Source: Haemonchus contortus
Taxonomy: Eukaryota; Nematoda; Chromadorea; Rhabditida; Trichostrongylidae
Direction of reading: 5' to 3'
DNA: 64,000 bases
Assembly: GCA_000469685.2 (NCBI GenBank)
Contig: LS997563.1
Span: 473,369 to 537,368, forward strand
Of this stretch, positions 20,411 through 30,239 are shown piece after piece (positions within the stretch are counted from its first letter, which is position 1; the number at the start of each line of letters is the position of its first letter). A model generated the notes under the pieces. It was not told the origin of the DNA. It worked only from the letters and a program-made list of their open reading frames with translations, and did not search any database. Position numbers and translations under genes: made by a program.

Positions 20411-20513
20411 TCCGCCTCTATGTCGCACATAAGAATGATTTTGCTGCTTCGAGTTGACAGCAAAATATCATGTATTTTGTTTACAAATGCTTCTCCTTTA
20501 TGAATCACATCGT
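20411..20513 (-). pseudogene. pol: Pol segment: RT fingers with first catalytic motif
   Basis: Short frame between the piggyBac-like insertion and the next frameshift. It includes GLNDVIHKGEAFVNKIHDIL and LMCDIEA, the latter holding the first catalytic aspartate of RT. It continues without gap the sequence interrupted at 21447, once the inserted element and one TTAA are discounted. Confidence 0.75.
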
Positions 20514-20517
20514 TTAA

Positions 20518-21446
20518 CCCATTGACGACAGCGTGCGTTTTGGATTTTTCGGCCGCGTGGGACATAAGCGATTTGGCGGGCGCAGTCGGCTTGACGCGCA
20601 TGCGCGTCAAGCTGTCCCACGAGGTGCACTTTTTGGAAGCCAAAGCTGAGAGGCAACATCAAAAGTGTACTATGTAAGTAAATGAAAAGAGTAGCCGACA
20701 GGGGGGTGCTCTGCTTGTCTACTCTCTCTTAGCGAAATAGAAACAGCTTCTGTGCACTTGCAGAGCAAAGACAGCAAATTGCTACCTAGAGGCCTAGAGG
20801 GCTGTAGAAAGGGAGAACTGGGGGTAGTAAGACATACAGCTTGTTATTAGTGAAACCTGGAGTGTGTGAATTTACGGCTAAGCTTTGTGGCTACGCTTCG
20901 AGTCATCATTGTCACTCATGCGACATGTGTTGGATGAGGTACCTAGAGGTCTAAAAGGAATCAACAGGGTGAGATGTGTAGAGTGTTACGCAGCAATGTC
21001 CAAAGAGTAAGGATCTGCTATGGCATCGAAAAAGACAAAAAGGGTCAATACACGTTGCAGTAGATTCAGGAAACTCTTTTGCATTGTTTGTTTCGATAAA
21101 AAACACAAGTCTTGTCGCGTAGAAACGTAATCTCTCGAAGTTATTGTGGCTGTTACTAATTACTTATAAATTAATACTATTATTCATATGTTTGTTCTGA
21201 AAAGGGGGTATTGTTTAGTTTTAAGTGAGGCTTTTACAAGGTTTGGAAATTTTTTGCTGGAATAAACGTATTTGCTCCGATCATGGACCACGTTGTTTGT
21301 AGAATTCTTAATGTTCTGTCTATTGAATAGACACAAAAAAATTCCAAGAAATCGCGATCTCGCAAAAAAGCAGTGGTGAAAGAACCTCCCGTCCCTCGCG
21401 GTCTGCAAGGCTTGACGCGCATGCGCGTCAAGATGTCGCCAATGGG
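20518..21446 (+). mobile_element. piggyBac-like non-autonomous element, copy 1 (inside RT)
   Basis: The 929-bp element begins CCCATTGACGAC and ends CGCCAATGGG, inverted termini of about 11 bases, and is flanked on both sides by TTAA (20514-20517 and 21447-21450). CCC-starting termini with TTAA duplications are the hallmark of the piggyBac superfamily. Perfect 20-bp palindromes (TTGACGCGCATGCGCGTCAA) lie near both ends at 20591-20610 and 21412-21431. A transposase tail is retained at 20924-21130 but the catalytic domain is absent. It splits the RT frame at a Leu-Asn codon pair. A relative with the same interior is at 58542-59644. Confidence 0.88.
20924..21130 (+). pseudogene. piggyBac transposase C-terminal cysteine-rich tail
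   Basis: Plus-strand translation gives HVLDEVPRGLKGINRVRCVE, then CYAAMSKE, one stop, and a further stretch with TRCSRFRKLFCIVCFDKKH and CRVET before a stop. The series RCxxC...RC...FCxxCFxxxH matches the C-terminal cysteine-rich domain of piggyBac transposases, which binds the element's subterminal DNA. The DDE catalytic core is missing, so only the tail of the parental gene remains. The corresponding part of copy 2 is at about 59142-59345 and is frame-shifted. Confidence 0.7.
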
Positions 21447-21447
21447 T

Positions 21448-24096
21448 TAAAGAGAGCTTCCCTTTTCTTTTAGAAGATGCATCGAATACTATTCGCAAAG
21501 GTGTCTTTTTTGTTGGTTTCCATACCCCAGAATGAGGCATATAGTATGTACCTACAGCATCCTTTTCGGGGGAGCTGAAGGTTTCTATCATTCCGTCATG
21601 GTGGTATTTGTGAAGTATTTTGCAGTACCACAAACGTTGTTCTGGGTGTTGCAATAGAGAGTTTTGAGTCGATTCTAGTCTTCGAATCGCTATGGAGTAG
21701 TTGTCTTCTAGTTCGGTTATGTTCTCTTTCAGTGGGAATGGAGCCGTGATATGGCCATTGTCGAAAGATATTTTCTTCGAGTAACTTTCTAGATATCTGT
21801 AGACTTTTTCGTCTGACTGGGATTCTTCACTTGAAATTCCAAGTCCTTCTAATTCGAACATCTTTTGGAGCAGTTCTTTTTCACTTGGTTCGATATCTGC
21901 CGTCAGGCCGTAGCACACTGGGCTTTCTGTGATGTCTTCAGAAATAGCTCCTTTGCCGTATATAGTAGGTCCAAAGATTGTATTTGATATGTGTAGCCCC
22001 GTAAGAGTTCTCACACCGTGATTGGGACTTGTCACTAGTTTATGAAAATAGTCTAGTCCGACGAGGACGTGCGGAATTTGATGTTCACCGCGAATTTTTG
22101 AGTTGGCGAGGCATATCTTGTTTGTTTTCAAGAATGTTATGTCGGATGGTGCCAGCCTGACGCTAGGGAATCCGTTGGTCAAGACTGGCTTGGTTTGGAA
22201 AGTTAGTTCCATTTCCTCACCGAAAGCCGTGCCAATTTTGACGCGTACGGTGTGGCTTTCGAATTTTTCGATATGCCCACCAATGCCAGACATTGTGCAT
22301 ATTTCTGTTGTTTGTCTAGGAAGTCCTAGACTTGTGGCCAGCGACTCTTGGATTACTGTCTTTTGTGCTCCAAAGTCGAAGAAAAAGAGCACCTTTTCAT
22401 ACTTGTCTTTCCTATGATTCCATATGTTACCCTCAGCTGTCATTAAAATCAGCTGGGAAGAGACGGATTTATCACTTTGCTTGTTCTCAGCCCATGTTTG
22501 GGTGTTGTTCGCAAATCTCCTGTTTTCATTACGGTTCTCCGTATTTCTTTGACCATTTGGTCTATGATGGTTTTGTCCGCTCTGACTAGGTCTTTGTGGC
22601 GGATTCCACGGTCTATTTGGATTTTTATCAGTGTTTCTACTGGTACCTGTGTCATTTCTATAACATACACTTACGTGGTGTTTTTGTCCACATTGTATGC
22701 AGTCCGGTTTCTGACAATCGAAACTGTTGTGGTTCGATGAGCAACATTTCCAACACCTATTTTGGTCTTTGAGAAACTTTCTACGGATTGCTTTGTCTAT
22801 TACTGATCTGCATGTCATTGACAAATGGCCGTCTTTCTGGCAGAACAGACACCCTTCATTATAATTTGGTCGCGCATTGATATACTTATCCTTTGGAGTG
22901 CTGACCTTGCTGTTGATTTTATGGCCGAGTCTGTTTTCGACGTAGGCTTTGGCGGTAATCTCTTTCTTTAATTGACCCATGAGGCCCTCGATTGTTTGAT
23001 TGCATTGCGTCTGGCCTGATATGAGCACAGACTTGACAATCTCCTGTGGGAATTTGGTTAGAATGGTTTCTGACCACATTGGGTCACAAGTATTTCGGAC
23101 ATCATAACCAGCGGAGACCATCTGGTTGATTAAAACCTGTATTTGTTCAAATGTAAGTAGGCAGCTATCAGCAAAATTAGTTGCTACCTTGATACCCACA
23201 AGTTTCTGAACAATTTGCGATCTGTTGGTCGAATAATCGCAATAGGTTTCTTTCAAAGTTTTGATTATCCAGCCATAATTTTGAGGTAAGGGTTGGATTC
23301 CCTGGATGGCTGATTTTGCTCTCCCTCTAAGACTTTCTTTGAGGAGAATGATCTTTTCAATGACATCCAGCTCTTCGTTTTTATGCACTAGCGTCTCAAA
23401 GATCGCCCAGTATTCGGGAAATTCCTCCGGCTTACCAAAAAATTTGGGCAAGGATGCCTGTGGAGGCTTAATCGAACGCCGCGGTAGACTACTCATTGGA
23501 TTTTGGCGAGCTTCTCTTTCATCATGATCAGTGGGAAGTGAATTATGACCATTTACCTCGTTGGGGTGGGAGTTGTGCTCCGAATCTTCCTCTTGACCGT
23601 TTTGGAATTTCGATTCGAGCGGTGTTTGCTCTGTTCTGCTGGAGGTTTGAGTGATGTAACCAAGTTTTATGCCTATTCTGTTGAACGCGCATCTCGATTC
23701 GTCTAATCTAGCTGTAAGCATAAATATCAAATCGCTTGCGTCAGCAATTGCTTGTTGTAACTGAGACTCTTCTTCAATTTGCTCAATTTCAACCATTATA
23801 TCTTTTTTCTCCGACTTATTTTTGGCATTCTTGTACTCGTCTCTGATTTCGTTGTACAATTTTTGGAGGTTCTCTCTACCCTCCCTAATTTGTCTAATAC
23901 CGCTTTCCAACAGCGCCACAGTGGAACGACATTTATCGTAATTTTCCTCGTCTGCGGTCGTGTATTCTACTGTCACGGTATAACCCTTGTAACGGGCTGT
24001 CAGGTTTTTTAGCGTCGTTGCGCTCAGTACTATGGGTGTCTTATAGAAATGCGGAGCCATTATTGATCGTCTGAATTTCTTAAAATTTTGTCTCAC
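21448..24096 (-). CDS. gag-pol: Gag-protease-RT N-terminal frame of the BEL/Pao element
   Basis: One open frame of 883 codons from ATG at 24096 until the piggyBac-like insertion; the open frame then runs 87 codons into the insert. Residues 50-140 are charged and helical (coiled coil). About 213-360 is the BEL/Pao gag core (LPKFFGKPEEFPEYW, ILLKESLRGRAKSAIQGI). Three zinc knuckles follow: C416-C419-H424-C429, C448-C451-H456-C461 and C466-C469-H474-C478. The aspartic protease site is FFFDFGA with D574, where DTG or DSG is usual. RT starts at about 770 and reaches VFDASSKRKGKLSL. Gag and pol are thus in one frame, as in many BEL/Pao elements, with no frameshift between them. Confidence 0.9.
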
Positions 24097-24158
24097 ACAA
24101 CTTCTAGCCTTAGGTTCCTTTTTACGGAGGCTACTTGTTCAGTGTGAACGTAGTTTTG

Positions 24159-24304
24159 CTTTTTTATTCGCAAAAAGGTAGTTCCAGGTAATTAATACAG
24201 GAACGCTTCCTTTCTTCTCCGAGTTGGAGGTTGTTCGCTTATTTTTCGCGAAAGAGTTGGCTCCAGGTAATGAATACGGGAGCACTTTCTCTCTTCTCCT
24301 TTAA
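24159..24304 (-). repeat. Two tandem 65-bp repeats in the 5' leader
   Basis: Segments 24159-24228 and 24238-24304 share TTCGCRAAA, CCAGGTAATNAATAC, GGNGC and CTTTCTTCTC-type blocks in the same order. They lie between the primer site and the gag ATG, where packaging or regulatory signals often occur in retroelements; that role is a guess. Confidence 0.55.
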
Positions 24305-24460
24305 ACTCATGAGGGAACGATCTGATTCGATCTAGCGGTGGTGAAATTACCGCTTTAAATATGCTCTTGTTACGAGCAGTTGCTTCTCTAGAGGTCCAAG
24401 ATTTTACTCTCAGACGCACTGGAGAAATTAGAAGAAAGGAACGAAAAAAAACTAACTTTT

Positions 24461-24473
24461 GGCCGATGCACCA
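24461..24473 (-). promoter_or_regulatory. Primer-binding site for tRNA-Gly
   Basis: The minus strand reads TGGTGCATCGGCC three bases inside the 5' LTR. This is complementary to the 3' end of a nematode tRNA-Gly (..GGCCGATGCA plus CCA). BEL/Pao elements often use tRNA-Gly. Confidence 0.85.
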
Positions 24474-24476
24474 AAA

Positions 24477-24638
24477 TGTGCAGGGTGGTTCAGTGAGTTT
24501 GATGGAGACGAGTCGAGAGACAACCGTTTATTGTCGGCGTTATTAGTGAACAGTCCTAGAGCCTAGGCCCATGCTCTTAGGAAGACATGGGGCGGGGCGC
24601 GGGGAGCGTCGGGGTCATCGGGACCATGGACGATGACA
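24477..24638 (-). repeat. 5' LTR of the BEL/Pao element
   Basis: 162-bp partner of the 3' LTR, ending CTGCACA next to the primer site. The AGTGT that follows on the plus strand is the target duplication. Confidence 0.92.
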
Positions 24639-24846
24639 AGTGTAAGTTTATCCGAATTTTTGGCCATTGATTCGACATTTGACCTGTAATTTACAGTTAA
24701 CACTGTCCAACTACCTGTTTTTTTTTTCTTTGAGGCATTTTCTAATTTGATCCCGCGGCACCTCAGCGTTAACAGCGCTCACACCAACTCAGCCATCTGT
24801 TAGTTTCATGCATTTTATGCATTCATATGTTGTGCGCTACTTATCT

Positions 24847-25241
24847 TACCAGGAAAGGGTTTTAGCTTCCCATGAACTTTGAATAGACCGAGGTATATCG
24901 ATAGGGCTTGGAAAATTATCGACAAATATAGAAATTAAAACTGCAAATGAGTCTGCCAAAAAAGTTGTGAGCGTTCAAAGTTTGTATGCTCAAAGCATGG
25001 AGAGATAGTGAAAGTCGATAAGCGCAGTTGCCCATAATGGCCACAAAAATCACTGTACTGTAGTAGCAGTGCAAAGCGAAAACGGCAACGGGGAACAACT
25101 TTTTTGGTAGACGTTTTGCACTCCTAATTTCCATAATTGTTAATAACTTTCCAGGCCCTATCGATATACCTAAGTCTTCATTATCGATATACCCAAGTCT
25201 CTATTCAAAGTTACATGGGAATTTGAGGCCTTCCCTGGTTA
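24847..25241. mobile_element. Inverted-repeat MITE
   Basis: Outer ends ACCAGGRAAGG and CCTTCCCTGGT are inverted. The arms share TCCCATG.AACTTTGAATAGA, TATATCGATAGGG and GGAAATTA/CCAAAAAAGTTGT blocks in inverted order. The right arm contains an extra partial duplication of the TATCGATATACC segment. No coding capacity. Confidence 0.65.
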
Positions 25242-26332
25242 GAACCGGCTTCGAACTTTGATGTTGTTGTTGAGAGTGTTCATCTTTTCATAAGATTGTT
25301 TCAATATGCAGCATCCTGCACATCAGCTTCAAAGGTGCTCCATAGCATTGCATTGCTAATTTTAGTGTGAAGACGTAGCGGTAGGTGCGTAGCCTCGCGC
25401 ATATGAGGACATCACATTCCGCTGTATCATACACAGCAAATCGTTTTTTACCAGCATTATGGATCCACTTTAAATAGACCGCCACTGGAAATTCTGCTTT
25501 GTGTGTTGAGGTAACGGAGCCAGCCGTCATGTGATGCTTCTTGTATGAGTTTATTGTGCTGTGCTAATTCCTTGTGGTTCACAACGTGCAATATAGAAAG
25601 GTCTCTAACTTAAGAAAGCTATTTTCTTTACTACTTAAAAAAAAGTTGCTTTTGAAAGACACAGTTTGCGACAACTCTTAACGAAAAAAGCGGAAAATTG
25701 GCCAATTTAAGAAAAATAAGGCTTCGACAAAGTAGTATATGAGGGCTCCTGCGAGATCATGTATCTCTGACCGTCTGGGTGCCGCTCACGAAACCGTACC
25801 ATTCGTCGACGGTCCACATTGAACTAATAATGTTGTTTTTGTTTGAGATGTGAGTTCGTCGCCGTGCCGAAGTGCATAAGGTACCACTAGACTTTTACTT
25901 GCGTCTTCAAATCGAAAATCTCGCACGCTAATTTGATTTTTGTTTTATTTAGTTGACATTGCAATGTCAAATAAGGTAATATACTTGTGTTTCTGAGCTG
26001 GTTTTGCACGTGGATTTGTAATCGTTATTTTTCCAAATTTTGCTCCGCCCCTAGAATCCCTAGAATTGTCCTTAGAATTCTCCTCACTGAGGGTTCCCTA
26101 CCAAGGGGATTTTTAGTCAGTTGGGTACGAGGCTACGTGTCATGACGTATAGATACTGAATCGATCAAAACTCAGCGCTACTTGCTATGAGTCGCAGATG
26201 GATGTAGATGCATCAATGCATGCGTGGGTGGAGAGTACACGGGTACGGTTGGTATTGCGCACACTGGCTCAGCTAGAGGCTTGCCCTGGAGCGATGCGAG
26301 ACCCATGTTTTTTCCATCAAATGTGTTCCATA
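25242..26332. other. No gene recognised
   Basis: About 1.1 kb with no clear coding, RNA or repeat feature. It separates the BEL/Pao element from the palindrome to the right. Confidence 0.4.
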
Positions 26333-26479
26333 CTGGGAAGCCAAACACGCTTATTCTGGACTTTCAGCAAGCTATGATAAGAAAAGTTGCTTTGCAGAAT
26401 GCAATAATCGAACTATCCATATGCCCCAGAAGGTTCTCTTGCTTTCCTTAAACACATGAGGGATGAAGAAATTTTCGTT

Positions 26480-26829
26480 TTTGATGTAACAACATGGAAT
26501 TCAACAAGTGGTTCCGAGAACGGCAAATGTTAGATCTTAGTTCCACACTCAAAGTAATAAAATACCACTGGAAAGCATCTCTCGTCACAATTGGAGCAAT
26601 AGCAACGTTATGTGCGGTAACCTCCCTCTTTGGGCCCACGGCTGTACTACTCGTTCTCCAGGCATTAGCAAAGGGTCTGAGGAGCTTTCTAAAGTTTTAA
26701 GTTTTGCCTCAAAATTTCCTTATTTACTTTCAAGACTGTCAAGCAACTGTGATCAATTTGCATACGACCCACCACTGATATCTCATCAACACGGGCATAA
26801 CGCTTACTTAGAAAATTCTCTTAGTTGTA
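26480..26829 (+). pseudogene. env: Inverted copy of the env C-terminus
   Basis: Plus-strand frame with KWFRERQMLDLSSTLKVIK, a membrane helix around VTIGAIATLCAVTSLFGPT, and a basic end. It corresponds to the minus-strand segment at 28417-28791 in the second element, with a few substitutions. Only the end of env is present, with no pol upstream, so it is an inverted fragment. Confidence 0.7.
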
Positions 26830-26831
26830 AT

Positions 26832-27035
26832 TCACGTGGAACTTGAGCGCGGCTTTGTTCTTTCCTTAATCATATCCAATTTTTGGTCGATGATATTATT
26901 CTGACGGCTGACGAGGGCCACCAGAGCTTCCATCTTAGCATCGAATGACATCACGAACATACTGAGTTGCTTCTTTAGTTCTTTGATGGCGTCAGATAGC
27001 GGCTCGATGTGTATGTCGACATCGATTTCGTCCAT
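26832..27035 (-). pseudogene. Start of a zinc-knuckle accessory-type ORF, truncated
   Basis: A 67-codon frame with ATG start and acidic helical N-terminus (IKELKKQLSMFVMSFDAKM...LDMIKERT). It resembles the first 45 residues of the ORF at 14298-14870 in length, spacing and the AKM/AKL and ERT positions. It ends exactly where the inverted env fragment begins, so the cysteine-rich part is lost. Confidence 0.45.
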
Positions 27036-27260
27036 GTTTGCTGCGTCCGTAGCGAGGAAAATGAATCGGTGAGTTTCTCATGCTTAAAAATAGCTAACAA
27101 GGAAGGTCTTTCAGGGCGTAGGACGCTTTTTGAAAATGGTTTTTTTCCATGGTAAAGGGGCATGAGCACTGAGTATAGAACTATGCTCCATTTCCGTTAA
27201 ATGGCCTTCTGAATGCCAAAAAAGGGGTGGAAAAGATTTTGCCAGAAATTGCCGTTTTAA

Positions 27261-28146
27261 CCCACTAAGCGTCCTTCGTTTCTGTCATGATGTCGACTGT
27301 CCGCACAGTAGAAGGGGCCAGTGGAGGCGACATTGAAAATAACGTGAAAGGTAGCCAAAAAAGTGACCCACATGTTGAAAAGCGCGGGGAAGTTTCATAT
27401 AGGCTCTCCACGGTCGAGCTGCCGGCAGCGACGGTTGGGCTGGTGGAGAGCGATGTGTACTTCGAGGGCGAACGACTAGGGTGGGTTGATGGTTCGGATC
27501 CCCAAACCTCTGCCGTTTTTGCATTTTATTCTGCCACCTCCAGATTGGCTCCATATTGCACCAGGGCCAAAGCAAGGCTGGTCATGGTCGTGACCAGGAC
27601 CAGCCAGGCACATAATCTCTATCAGTGGAGGAGCTTCCAGGCTTCACACCATCGGTTAGGAACCATATTATAGGGTTTGGACCCCCATTACAACACTTAT
27701 ATAGTGTGGAATTAGAAGACACCTTTATACTCCTGGGAGTGTGAAGCCTGGGAACTCCTTCACAGTCAGGGCGCCTTACATCGAATTCTAACGGCTTGTT
27801 GAGGTTATGTGCCTAGCTGGTCCTGGGCACGACCATGACCAGCCTTGCTTTGGCCCTGGTGCAATATGGAGCCAATCTGGAGGTGGCAGCACAAAATGCA
27901 AAAGCGGCAAAGCTTTGGGGATCCGAACCATCAACCCATCCTAGTCGTCCGCCTTCAAAGTCCACATCGCTATCCACCAGGCCATCCGTCGCTACCGGCA
28001 GCGTGACCGTGGAGAGCCTATATGAAACTTCCCCGCACTTTTCAACATATGGGTCCCTTTTATGTTATTTTCGATGTCGCCTCCACTGTCCCCTTCTACT
28101 GTGCGGACAGTCGACGCCATTACTGAAACGAACGACGCTCAAAGGG
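27261..28146. mobile_element. TTAA-flanked palindromic repeat unit
   Basis: Begins CCCACTAAGCGTCCTTCG and ends CGACGCTCAAAGGG, with TTAA on both sides (27257-27260, 28147-28150). The ends look piggyBac-like. The arms (about 400 bases) are inverted copies around the palindrome centre, with matching blocks at both ends (TCGACTGTCCGCACAGTAGAAGG and its complement in pieces). Because the flanks outside TTAA are also mirrored, a simple insertion does not explain it fully. Confidence 0.5.
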
Positions 28147-28416
28147 TTAAAACAGCAAGTTCTGGCGAAATCTTTTTCACCCCTTTTTTGGCATTCAGAA
28201 GGCCATTTAGCGGAAATGGACCTTAGTTCTATACTCAGTGCTCATGCCCCTACACCATGCAAAAAACCATCTTCAAAAAGCGCCCCACGCCCTGAACGAC
28301 CTTCCTAGTAAGGGATATGTTGACGTATTGTGCTGTAATGTTAGTGAGCCTTTAAGAAATACACCCACTGTATTGTCTACGTAGAACTACAACTAAGAGA
28401 ATTTTCTCAGAAAGTG

Positions 28417-29764
28417 TTATGCTCGTGTTGATGAGGTATCAGTGGTGGATCGTATGCAAATTGACCACAGTTGCTTGACAGTTTTGAAAGTAAATAAGGA
28501 AATTTTGAGGCAAAACTTTAGAAAGCTCTTCAGACCCTTTGCTAATGCCTGGAGAACGAGTAGTACAGCCGTGGGACCAAAGAGGTGGGCTACCGCGCAT
28601 AACGTGGCTACCGCTTCAATTGTGACGAGAGATGCTGTCCAGTGGTCTTTTATTACTTTGAGTGTGGGACTAAGGTCTAACATTTGCCGTTCTCGGAACC
28701 ACTTGGTCGAATTCCATGTTGTTACATGAGAAACGAAAATTTCTTCATCAGTCTTGTGTGGAAGGTGAGCAAGAGAACCTTCTAGGAGCATAAGGATAGT
28801 GAAATTATTGCATTCTGTAAAGCAACTCTGTCTTGTCCTAGCTGCTGAAAGTCCAGAATAAGCGTGTTTGACTTCCCAGATGGATCACATACGATGGAAA
28901 AACCATGGGTCACGCATTTGGTAATACACTCCGCGCTTTCTTGCACATATTTCGATTCTACCATCAGAGTCATTTCTTATCTTCGAGAGTAAGCGATGAC
29001 TACATTTAGGAATGGGCTTGAGACGGGAAGGGCATTTGAAAAACGCTCCTAATGGTGGCGATAGTACTGAGTGGACAATAACACCGTGCAGGAGCAGGTT
29101 CTGCGTCACATTATTACTTACTTACTAATTACTTTACTTTGACAATGATGGGAATTGTCACTGGTTTCTTTGAATGTTTTGCATTCGACTGGCACGGTTT
29201 CAGTTCTTGGGATAATTAGGCCTTCATGTTCAGATATTGTGAATCTGTTCTGCAACAGCGGACATGACGGCCTGGACACGGATGTCATTGTGAATCACAT
29301 ATTTTCTTAGTAACGTAAGGTCGGAGTGTTACCCGTTCCTTCATAGTCATGTCATGCAGGATTAGTCGGACTGTTAAGCGGACCAAGGGCTTCCATTCCA
29401 TGCACTCAGCGATTTCATAAAAAAAGCTGTTTCTGGGCACGTGGGCCCTACGATCGATCATGCTATCTGGCTCAGTCATGAAACATGCGTCATGTAAACA
29501 AGAACTCATTTGTGCACATTGAGCGGCACTGAACACTTTGTGCTCGGTGTCACGTGTATAACATCGAGTACGTTTTGCACACTCCAATTCTAGTGGTAGT
29601 TTTTCTATGCGAAGAATGCCTACTGATTCATTGGTCTGTAGGATATCAAGACAAGCCATATTGTGGATCTCATCAAACAGAACATCCCGCGGAATTTGAT
29701 TGAGCAGGTGTTCTGAGATGTACACATGACCTCTGCATTGTGCCCAGTGAGTCCCAGCTGACAT
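28417..29764 (-). pseudogene. env: Env downstream frame of the second element
   Basis: Pieces at 29285-29764 and 28417-28791 carry the cysteine pattern and the membrane anchor of the Gc-like glycoprotein. The first piece begins MSAGTHWAQC at a point equivalent to the start of the downstream env frame in the first element, in a different frame from the upstream part. Between 28790 and 29285 the frame is broken but fragments remain. The end (LFGPTAVLLVLQALAKGL) matches the inverted copy at 26494. Confidence 0.65.
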
Positions 29765-30183
29765 GCTGTTACTTGTTCATGCAGTAGCGTGGCGCAAACA
29801 GTCACCGCGACGGCAGTGATGGCACTGGGGCGAGAGAGTGGGAACTGTCGGAACGACTGAAGCTGGATGTTTACCGTTTCATCGATCTTACGAAAGGCAA
29901 CTGTGGGATGTAAGCTTTTGTTGACTTTGCCTAACTCCGATGAGGTAACCGTTGCGCTAGAGTAAAAACTGTTACGTGCCAGCATAAATTTCACGGACAA
30001 AGCTATTGCAGCGATCAACGGGTAAAGAAGCAATCCTATGGATGCAATTGTTGCCCCTGTTGGCCAACAATGAGGATTGCCCAACACATGGTTGGACATG
30101 AACATTTGTGATATGTCACATACATGAGGAAGACTGCAGTTCTTTTGCAGCTCAGTGTATTTGTTGCCAGAAAAATGTCTCAT
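29620..30183 (-). pseudogene. env: Env upstream frame of the second element
   Basis: Frame with LGNPHCWPTGATIASIGLLL, the counterpart of LGNPHCWPVGAIATSAILIY in the first element, so a membrane helix lies at the same place. A second hydrophobic stretch (AITAVAVTVCATLLHEQVTA) ends in TACQ, matching IDACQ of the first element. The frame then leaves the conserved sequence, which continues in the overlapping frame. Confidence 0.65.
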
Positions 30184-30239
30184 TGATAATGCTACTACTC
30201 TATTGTTTGCTGTTGCGGGCAGTAGGAATGTGGGATTTG

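Larger units (their letters stand above)
14067..24638 (-). mobile_element. Full-length BEL/Pao LTR retroelement with env
   Basis: The element is bounded by 162-bp LTRs at 14067-14228 and 24477-24638 that differ at about three positions. Each starts TGTCATCG and ends CTGCACA on the minus strand. A perfect 5-bp target duplication, AGTGT, flanks it (14062-14066 and 24639-24643). A primer site for tRNA-Gly lies three bases inside the 5' LTR. Order on the minus strand is leader, gag-protease-RT, RNase H, integrase, env in two frames, and an extra zinc-knuckle ORF. A piggyBac-like element (20518-21446) splits RT, and there are frameshifts near 20400 and 19970 and one stop at 19439, so the copy is not autonomous. 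Near-identical LTRs point to fairly recent insertion. Confidence 0.93.
26333..28880. repeat. Imperfect palindrome of about 2.5 kb
   Basis: The left half, 26333-27650, is largely the reverse complement of the right half, about 27730-28880, around a centre of roughly 80 bases. Both halves contain the membrane-anchor end of an env gene (plus strand at 26494-26700, minus strand at 28417-28791), sharing LFGPTAVLLVLQALAKGL, and then a shared 600-base repeat. The halves differ between env and repeat: the left has about 260 bases (26830-27090), the right about 80. Inside, the paired TTAA-CCC junctions at 27257 and 28147 are also mirror images. An inverted duplication of the end of the second retroelement explains it best. 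Confidence 0.75.

Noticed and set aside
21234..21431. C-terminal extension of gag-pol and a separate ORF within the piggyBac-like element
   Set aside because: These residues are read-through into the insert; similarity to pol ends exactly at TTAA.
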